From Bacteroidales bacterium (GTDB lineage: Bacteria; Bacteroidota; Bacteroidia; Bacteroidales; UBA932), in contig SFNZ01000083.1 in assembly GCA_004552615.1 (NCBI GenBank), positions 1 through 12,542 on the forward strand: a stretch of 12,542 nucleotides of DNA. The letters run 5' to 3'. The translations under genes were made by a program, and so were the position numbers. The notes under the pieces were generated by a model. It worked only from the letters and a program-made list of their open reading frames with translations. It ran no database searches and was not told the DNA's origin. Positions 7,731 through 12,542 of the stretch are shown piece after piece (positions within the stretch are counted from its first letter, which is position 1; the number at the start of each line of letters is the position of its first letter).

Positions 7731-7800
7731 GTACTTTGGTTAACTCAAAGCAACCCTCCTGACGCCGCCTTCAACTGGCACTGGTTCAACTGCGGCATGT

Positions 7801-7944
7801 GGTACATTTGAAAGTGATACAGATGGTACATATCAAAGTGATACGCCCGGTACATTTCAAACTGTCACAGACGGTACATTTCATTCCGCTATGACTGGTA
7901 CATTTCAAAGTGATACGGGTGGTACATCCATTCCGCTGCTATCA
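7801..7944. repeat. IS21 right-end (istA side) array of six 24-bp repeats
   Basis: GGTACA starts at 7801, 7825, 7849, 7873, 7897 and 7921, a strict 24-bp period. Unit interiors come in two types, CAAAGTGATAC-like and CATTCCGCTAT-like. The last unit forms the tip of the element. The stretch 7731-7800 between istA's leader and the array holds nothing else recognisable. Confidence 0.9.
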
Positions 7945-8345
7945 CAGGCACGGACACCGGCATCGAGCTGTTCGGCAATAGTGAGGACCTGGCACTTCCC
8001 CGCCGCCACATGGCAGGTCGAAGTGGCAGCGTCATGCGTTCCCGGAATGGTAAGCCGGGACACATAGGTCGCATCATCAATGTAGGAGAGCCAGTCCTGC
8101 GGCGGAATCTCGTCAGGCCAGGAAGGATCTTCCCCAGAAGAGCCACCCGAGGAGTCACCGGTAGAGCCTCCAGAAGAATCGCCGGAAGAGTCCCCGGAAG
8201 AACCGTCAGACGGCCCGGAAGGATCCTCCACAGACGGGTCATCAGAAGACGGCTCCCTGGACGGGACAAGAGAATCCCCGGAGCAGGCCGTAACTACGAG
8301 AGCCATAGCCAGCACCGGGGAAAATATCCAGCGCAAACGCATCAT
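7945..8345 (-). pseudogene. PI-PLC-type lipoprotein, 5' part (cut by IS21 element)
   Basis: The protein begins with an SPII signal peptide ending in VVTAC (Cys21), followed by an acidic Ser/Gly/Asp linker (about 22-77). It then enters a PI-PLC X domain: YVSRLTIPGTHDAAT (94-108, catalytic-type His104) and TIAEQLDAGVRA (122-133). The IS begins two bases after codon 133, and the frame runs 12 more codons into the IS to a TGA at 7905. The start ATG (8345) overlaps the TGA of the upstream gene by 4 bp, suggesting coupled translation. The product was probably tethered to the outer membrane. The remainder of the gene is at 4405-5254. As it stands it could give a secreted lipid-anchored fragment with no active site. 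Confidence 0.85.
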
Positions 8346-10339
8346 TCGAAAATACGGTCGTTCTCCTCGCTATTCAGGCCATACTGCTTGATCAGCACGG
8401 AAATCTCAGGGTCGAGATTGCCTCGGAAACGATAAGAAGGATTCTGGCGGACCGATGTCACATAATGCTGCACGGCATTGTTGAAATCACCGCTCCTCGA
8501 GTACAGAATCGCCAGCAGGTAATTCACCTGGGCCGTCTTCTCAAGCTTCGACAGGATCCTCATCGCATTCAGATTGCGGTCCATGCCCACATAGGCCACA
8601 GCCGTATTGAAATCGTCATAAGGACTCAGGAGAGCCAGGGCCTCGGCATAATTCATATCCTTAAGCTCCTGGACACCACGCATATAGACACTGTCCAGAA
8701 CCGTAGTGTGAACCGTATCCTTGATCATGCCCTTCCTGTGGAGATAACAGTTGAACTTCACAGTCCTCAGCTTCGGATACAGAGTTTCCTTCATGTACCG
8801 GTAATAAGCCTGATTCTTCATCTTCGACTCGCGGACATCCGGATTGGACTCGGCACGGATACTGAAATAGTCACTCTTCTGGTCCGGATTCATCACCACG
8901 TCCTTATCGACCAGGGCATCCAGGTCATCCCAGTTCTCCGGGATACAACGCGGAGTGAACCGTATGTCCACAGGCTTCTCGGCAGCCTCGATCTTCTGCT
9001 CCTCGCCATTGAAAGACATCGAGAAACCGGCCTCACGCTTCAGCGAATCCTTGTACGACTCGATATACTTGCTGAAATAAGCCGAAACCGCCTCGGAACG
9101 CTTCTGGGCCAGAGAGCTGTTAAGCGTGAACGAACCCTCCGGAGAAGCCGTCGCCCTCACGATAATCGAATCCAGGTCGAAATCCTTGTTCTCAAGCAGC
9201 GAAGCTATCGTCCTCGAAATCATATTTATCTCATAGGCATTCTCCGCATAATCCGTCTTGATCACCGACTTGCCCGCCTCGAAATCGATACGGCACTCAG
9301 TATTGGCCGTAGCACGGCGCTCAATCACCTTCGTCAGATACTTCTCGGTATTGTCCACAAACGCGGAAATCGAACTGATATAGAACGTAAGCGGCTCAGT
9401 CACAGGGATATTGTAAATCCTCTTGTCACTCTCGAAAATCTCACCGCTCAGCTTCACGTCCACCTTGCGCAGCTTCGGACGCGTATTTATCGTCTGCACA
9501 TAATAATAGACGAACTCGCCCTCCGTATTGACCACGACCGAATCCAGCCTGATACCCTCCGTCACGATAGGGACCCTGACATACTTCGCATACATCGCAT
9601 CCCTCTTGCTCTTCCTCCTCTCGTTGATATTCCGGGCCACCTTGTTCGTATAATGCTCCACGGCCTGCCTCTGCGACACCCCGTACACCGAATTGAACTG
9701 GTTCTCGTCAACAAAAGAAGTATCCGACTTGAACGCATAAAGCTGCGGGATATTGCGCTGCAGGAATATCTCAAGCTGCTCAAGGTCAATGAATTTAGTA
9801 GTATCCTGGATAATCTTCGACAGGAACTTGTCATACAGCTGGTAACCCCTCAGCTGGGCCTTGCGGTAATCCCCTCCCGTGATAATCACAGGGTCGAGAC
9901 GCAGGCTGTCCTCCATCACGAACATGTCCGGATAGAACCTCAGCTGCCACTTGGTGTCCATCATGGACGGCGGAACCATGATCTGGAAAGCCAGGTCCAC
10001 CTTGCCGTGGCGCTCGGCCACGTTCCTGAAACGAGCAGTCACCTTCGCGGCGTCAATCACCTCGGTAGCGACCATCTCGCCCGTCTCCTCGTCCTTGACC
10101 GCCTTCATCAGCAGGAACTCCCTGCCGTCGTCATCCTTGACAGTCAATGTGTCACGGGACGCTTTAAGGTCGTTTTTCATCTCAGGCAGATAGTCCGCCT
10201 CATTGGCCAGGGCCAGCTGCACATTGGCAGTGGAGTCCTCGCTCATGAGATTCGCCAGCTTGCGCCTCGTAGCGCACGAACTGACGACGGACAAAGCCAC
10301 AACCGCAACAAAGATACACTTCAAAAATCTGTTCTTCAT
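8342..10339 (-). CDS. Lipoprotein with OmpA-like domain and TPR-like C-terminus
   Basis: This 665-aa protein has an SPII signal peptide with lipobox VVSSC (Cys22). Residues about 60-340 are a beta-rich region of unknown function. Residues about 345-430 are OmpA-like: CRIDFEAGKSVIKTDYAENAYEI, then VRATASPEGSFTLNSSLAQKRSEAV, which matches the ASPEG...N..La..RA pattern of peptidoglycan-associated domains. LYPKLRTVKF (520-529) recalls the OmpA-like proteins of Bacteroidales fimbrial loci. Residues about 550-635 look like TPR repeats (MNYAEALALLSPY, YLLAILYSRSGDFNNAVQHYVTSVRQNP). It likely links the outer membrane to the cell wall and binds a partner. It follows the DUF3575 gene by 15 bp and overlaps the PI-PLC gene. 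No named family is certain for the N-terminal half. Confidence 0.8.
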   Translation of the reverse strand: MKNRFLKCIFVAVVALSVVSSCATRRKLANLMSEDSTANVQLALANEADYLPEMKNDLKASRDTLTVKDDDGREFLLMKAVKDEETGEMVATEVIDAAKVTARFRNVAERHGKVDLAFQIMVPPSMMDTKWQLRFYPDMFVMEDSLRLDPVIITGGDYRKAQLRGYQLYDKFLSKIIQDTTKFIDLEQLEIFLQRNIPQLYAFKSDTSFVDENQFNSVYGVSQRQAVEHYTNKVARNINERRKSKRDAMYAKYVRVPIVTEGIRLDSVVVNTEGEFVYYYVQTINTRPKLRKVDVKLSGEIFESDKRIYNIPVTEPLTFYISSISAFVDNTEKYLTKVIERRATANTECRIDFEAGKSVIKTDYAENAYEINMISRTIASLLENKDFDLDSIIVRATASPEGSFTLNSSLAQKRSEAVSAYFSKYIESYKDSLKREAGFSMSFNGEEQKIEAAEKPVDIRFTPRCIPENWDDLDALVDKDVVMNPDQKSDYFSIRAESNPDVRESKMKNQAYYRYMKETLYPKLRTVKFNCYLHRKGMIKDTVHTTVLDSVYMRGVQELKDMNYAEALALLSPYDDFNTAVAYVGMDRNLNAMRILSKLEKTAQVNYLLAILYSRSGDFNNAVQHYVTSVRQNPSYRFRGNLDPEISVLIKQYGLNSEENDRIFE

Positions 10340-10354
10340 CTAATAAAAGTCAGG

Positions 10355-10924
10355 TTAAAACACATATTTCAATGCCACTTCTATATTGTCCGGCCCGATG
10401 AACCACTTGGCCCCCGACTTCTCGACCTTCATGCATTCAGCGCAATGATAGGACACATAGTCGAAAGTCCTTCCTCCCCACAATCCCAGGCCCAGATCAA
10501 TATTGAAATGCTTCCCGAGCATGTACGAATACCCGAACGCCAGCCCCGCACCGAGAGACTTGCCCTCGTCCATCGTGGATTTCAGGAGACCCGTCTGGGT
10601 ATAGTCGGAAAACTTGGCCTTGCCGGACATCCACCAGCCCGAATACACATACCAGAACCAATATTTGGCCGCAACATAGCCGGTCATCTGCTGGTTCTTG
10701 ATAGGGCGTGTGGAATTCTTCTTGATGGTCCAAGGATTATACTTGGCGCCGGTCTCGAGCGAAAAATGCTGGGAAAGAGCAGCCTCGAATGACAGGTTGG
10801 CGGTGCCGAAAAAGCCCCAGTCCACGAAATTGGTGGACAGTGACAGATTCTGCGCGCGGGAGGTAACGGATGCCGAAAGCAATAATGCAGCCGTCAGAAA
10901 AAAGATTCTCCTCAAAAGGATCAT
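10355..10924 (-). CDS. DUF3575-type outer-membrane barrel-like protein
   Basis: This 189-aa protein has a Sec signal peptide (MILLRRIFFLTAALLLSASV..SRA|Q). The mature part matches the DUF3575 pattern: LSTNFVDWGFFGTANLSFEAALSQHFSLETGAKYNPW, a Trp/Tyr-rich KYWFWY strand, GYSYMLGKHFNIDLGLG strands and a final Phe (ALKYVF), as in BAM-assembled barrels. The function of the family is unknown; in Bacteroidales it often accompanies OmpA-like and fimbrial genes (recalled). It is the first gene of the operon with the OmpA/TPR and PI-PLC lipoproteins. Two Cys near the end (HCAEC) are unusual for a surface barrel. Confidence 0.8.
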   Translation of the reverse strand: MILLRRIFFLTAALLLSASVTSRAQNLSLSTNFVDWGFFGTANLSFEAALSQHFSLETGAKYNPWTIKKNSTRPIKNQQMTGYVAAKYWFWYVYSGWWMSGKAKFSDYTQTGLLKSTMDEGKSLGAGLAFGYSYMLGKHFNIDLGLGLWGGRTFDYVSYHCAECMKVEKSGAKWFIGPDNIEVALKYVF

Positions 10925-10964
10925 AACACTAAATTCTATAGTTGCAAAACGTCAAAACGAAATG

Positions 10965-10995
10965 CAAAGTTAACTAAAATCTCAATAATGACAAA
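10965..10995 (-). promoter_or_regulatory. Bacteroides-type promoter for the DUF3575 operon
   Basis: On the minus strand, TTTG (complement of 10992-10995), 19 bp, then TAACTTTG (complement of 10965-10972) exactly fits the Bacteroides -33/-7 consensus. Transcription would start near 10958, giving a ~33-nt AT-rich leader before the ATG at 10924. Confidence 0.75.
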
Positions 10996-11020
10996 ACTTT
11001 CATAGTCAACGATATCCCAT

Positions 11021-11053
11021 AAAAAGTCGGCAGCCCTGTACCAGACTGCCGAC
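11021..11053 (-). terminator. Intrinsic terminator of the kinase/barrel unit
   Basis: GTCGGCAG (11026-11033) and CTGCCGAC (11046-11053) pair perfectly over 8 bp with a 12-nt loop. Read on the minus strand, TTTTT follows (complement of 11021-11025). It lies ~100 bp after the barrel gene's stop and just before the DUF3575 promoter, so it isolates the two units. Positions 11054-11153 show nothing else. Confidence 0.85.
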
Positions 11054-11153
11054 TTGACCTACTACACGCTTCACAGCGGGGTTCAATCATTGCGGGTTAT
11101 CTCTGCACCCCTGACGGGAATGCAGGAAAATTTCTCAAGAATTTACGAAATCA

Positions 11154-11837
11154 TCAGCGGTTCCAGCCGCGCGGTTTGAAGTTGTAGGTCACGCCGATAG
11201 TGGCTGATGCGTAACCCTCGCCTGAACGTCCTCCGACCTCGCCGTCGAACTCGTCATTCAGGTAGCCGGCCCTGAGGTCAAGATTCACGGACCAGGCCTT
11301 GCCCACGCGGAACGAATTGAGCAGACCGCCACGGATGAGATAGCCGTTGGCAACCGGCTCGTCGGTGACTCTCGCATAGCCGACGCCGACATACGGGCAG
11401 CAGCCCCATACACGGTTCTCACGGTAACCGGCGAAAGCATTGTTGAGATTGAACATCACCTCGGCGGAGAGGGAGAATTCGTTGAATTTCGAATAGTAGA
11501 GCCAATAGCCGTATCCTCCTTTCTCGCCCTGAACCTTTTCTCCGGTTGAATGCGTACTTCCCTGGGTCGCTCCCTTGAAGGAAAGACCGCTGTACATGAG
11601 ACGTACTCCGATACTCGGAGTAAACCATTTTCCGACGGCTATGTCAAGTGCAGGGGATATCCTCTTGCCGAACTCCACCTGTTTGTCGTGGTCACCGAAA
11701 TAAACCTGCCCGCCGAAACCGGCGCTCACGAACCAGTTGGCCTTCGCAGGGGCCCCCTTCCGTGCAGAAGCCTCCTGCGCTGCAGAAGGGAACATGATCA
11801 TCGCGCACAAAGCGCCTGCAATCAATAACTTTTTCAT
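11154..11837 (-). CDS. OmpA-type outer-membrane beta-barrel protein without peptidoglycan-binding domain
   Basis: This 227-aa protein has a Sec signal peptide (MKKLLIAGALCAMIMFPSAA). The mature part resembles the barrel half of Bacteroidales OmpA-like proteins: NWFVSAGFGGQVYFGDHD, ISPALDIAVGKWFTPSIGVRLMYSG, FNLNNAFAGYRENRVW, PYVGVGYARV, WSVNLDLRAGYLNDEF and VTYNFKPRGWNR. In full-length relatives the KPRGW segment leads on to a coiled coil and an OmpA domain. Here TGA follows two codons later, and no OmpA domain is found downstream in any frame, so this is a barrel-only member. Its gene starts 21 bp after the kinase stop and is probably co-transcribed with it. Confidence 0.8.
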   Translation of the reverse strand: MKKLLIAGALCAMIMFPSAAQEASARKGAPAKANWFVSAGFGGQVYFGDHDKQVEFGKRISPALDIAVGKWFTPSIGVRLMYSGLSFKGATQGSTHSTGEKVQGEKGGYGYWLYYSKFNEFSLSAEVMFNLNNAFAGYRENRVWGCCPYVGVGYARVTDEPVANGYLIRGGLLNSFRVGKAWSVNLDLRAGYLNDEFDGEVGGRSGEGYASATIGVTYNFKPRGWNR

Positions 11838-11858
11838 ATTACAAATATTAGTTTTTAA

Positions 11859-12542
11859 TTATTTCCTATTCTTCCTGAACTTGGACAGCCATCCCGACAG
11901 CTTGCCCGAAGGCTTGCGCCGGCGGTTCCCATAGCCGTAACCGTAGCCATATCCATAACCATAGCCGTAGCCATAGCCGTAACCGTAGCCATATCCATAG
12001 CCATGCTTGTGATGCTCCGTGCCGTTCAGTATGAGAGACATATTGTTCAGCTTCTTCTCCTGATACATCGCCTCGATGTCCGGAAGCATGCGGCGGTCGA
12101 GCCTGCCCGCACGAACCACGAATACGGTAAGGTCCGCGATACGGTTAGAGATGGTCGCATCGGCCACCATTCCGACCGGCACGGAGTCAGCAATGACATA
12201 GTCATAACGCCTGCGAAGTTCCTCCACCAGCATGTCCAGGCGGCCGTCCATCAGGAGCTCGGCCGGATTCGGAGCCACCGAACCTGAAGATACGATGTCG
12301 ATATTCACCCCATCAGGGCCCTTGCGTATGATGTCATCCACCGAGATACTCTCGTCCGCGAGGAAATTCGTCACGCCTATGCCCCTCCTGCCGAAACGGG
12401 AACTCAGCGTTCCCTTCCTGATATCCAGATCAAGCATCACCACCCGCTTCTTCGCAGAGGCCAGGGTATTGGCCAAATGAGTGGAAATGAATGTCTTGCC
12501 GTCGCCCTCACTCATCGAGGTGCAGACAATCACCTGTATCGG
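11859..12542 (-). CDS. BY-kinase (Wzc-type exopolysaccharide tyrosine autokinase), C-terminal part
   Basis: The gene runs off the right edge; 227 residues are visible. Bacterial tyrosine kinase motifs are Walker A SEGDGKT (12492-12512), Walker A' LDLDIRKG, the conserved PNPAELL and Walker B DYVIADS. These proteins control polymer length and export of capsule or exopolysaccharide at the inner membrane, and phosphorylate a C-terminal Tyr cluster. Here that cluster is a (Gly-Tyr) run of 12 Tyr (11931-11999), followed by a basic tail, NRRRKPSGKLSGWLSKFRKNRK with a short gap at the end of the domain. The usual Walker B context DTPP is replaced by DSVPVG. The Wzz-like membrane part should lie beyond the window. 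Confidence 0.92.
   Translation of the reverse strand, partial: PIQVIVCTSMSEGDGKTFISTHLANTLASAKKRVVMLDLDIRKGTLSSRFGRRGIGVTNFLADESISVDDIIRKGPDGVNIDIVSSGSVAPNPAELLMDGRLDMLVEELRRRYDYVIADSVPVGMVADATISNRIADLTVFVVRAGRLDRRMLPDIEAMYQEKKLNNMSLILNGTEHHKHGYGYGYGYGYGYGYGYGYGYGYGYGNRRRKPSGKLSGWLSKFRKNRK
11931..11999 (-). repeat. Gly-Tyr codon repeat in kinase tail, with 42-bp duplication
   Basis: Twelve Tyr codons alternate with Gly codons. The 27 bp at 11931-11957 recur identically at 11973-11999, a 42-bp period. This points to recent slippage or unequal duplication; any change by whole 6-bp units stays in frame and alters the number of phosphorylatable Tyr. Confidence 0.85.

Larger units (their letters stand above)
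5255..7944 (-). mobile_element. IS21-family insertion sequence, complete, 2690 bp
   Basis: The element has the two-gene IS21 layout, istA then istB, read on the minus strand. Its ends are defined by 24-bp terminal units beginning TGAT and ending ATGTACC, matching each other at 18 of 24 positions (5255-5278 and the complement of 7921-7944). Six units lie at the istA end and three at the istB end. No target duplication is visible next to these ends (CCGACATC on the left, CAGGCACG on the right), whereas IS21 elements normally make 4-8 bp. It sits inside a PI-PLC gene. Both proteins look intact, so it may still be active. Confidence 0.95.

Noticed and set aside
7801..7944. CRISPR array
   Set aside because: The regular 24-bp spacing has no separate unique spacers, and the units form the inverted terminal repeats of an IS21 element.
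5245..7954. Target-site duplication of the IS21 element
   Set aside because: No matching 4-8 bp was found next to either the 24-bp-unit ends or the alternative ends at 5273 and 7926.
8465..10792. Plus-strand open frame of 775 codons
   Set aside because: It lies antisense to the OmpA/TPR lipoprotein and DUF3575 genes, has His/Leu/Arg/Ile-heavy composition with no domain, and crosses two genes. It is best explained by the codon bias of the minus-strand genes.

Overview
The window looks like a chromosomal segment from a member of the Bacteroidales, probably gut- or rumen-associated. The evidence is a set of families typical of that order: a fimbrillin-like domain, a DUF3575 protein, SPII lipoproteins, small outer-membrane barrels and a tyrosine-tailed BY-kinase. 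Two promoters also fit the Bacteroides consensus (-33 TTTG, 19-bp spacer, -7 TAnnTTTG). Genus cannot be assigned from the sequence alone.

Layout. Positions 1-2384 (+) hold the 3' part of a large secreted protein: a fimbrillin-like domain, an Ig-like domain and a CotH-kinase domain. Positions 2385-4404 are repeat-rich and contain one small gene, a NimA-like pyridoxamine-phosphate-oxidase-fold flavoprotein (2972-3508, +) with its own promoter. The repeats around it are a Bacteroidetes-style palindrome (2491-2586), two copies of a 141-bp double-hairpin element (2620-2760 and 4192-4332), two copies of a diverged ~185-190-bp element (3521-3705 and 3998-4187), and a 165-bp MITE-like element (3761-3925).

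From 4405 to the end every gene is on the minus strand. One putative operon, read right to left, starts at a promoter at 10965-10995. It encodes a DUF3575 barrel-like protein (10924-10355), a 665-aa lipoprotein with an OmpA-like domain and TPR-like tail (10339-8342), and a PI-PLC-type lipoprotein whose start overlaps the previous stop by 4 bp. The PI-PLC gene has been split by a complete IS21-family element (5255-7944, istA and istB). Its 5' part lies at 7945-8345 and its 3' part at 4405-5254, and about 40 codons including the second catalytic His appear to be missing. The IS ends carry arrays of 24-bp repeats.

Further right, a separate minus-strand unit comprises the C-terminal half of a BY-kinase with a (Gly-Tyr)n tail and, 21 bp downstream, an OmpA-type barrel lacking a peptidoglycan-binding domain. 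A strong intrinsic terminator at 11021-11053 separates this unit from the DUF3575 operon.

Functionally this is a cell-envelope region: surface adhesin or kinase-like protein, barrels, peptidoglycan-linked lipoprotein and exopolysaccharide control. One operon in it has been damaged by a transposon. The candidates for something little described are the DUF3575/OmpA-TPR/PI-PLC operon and the small non-coding repeat elements between 2400 and 4350.
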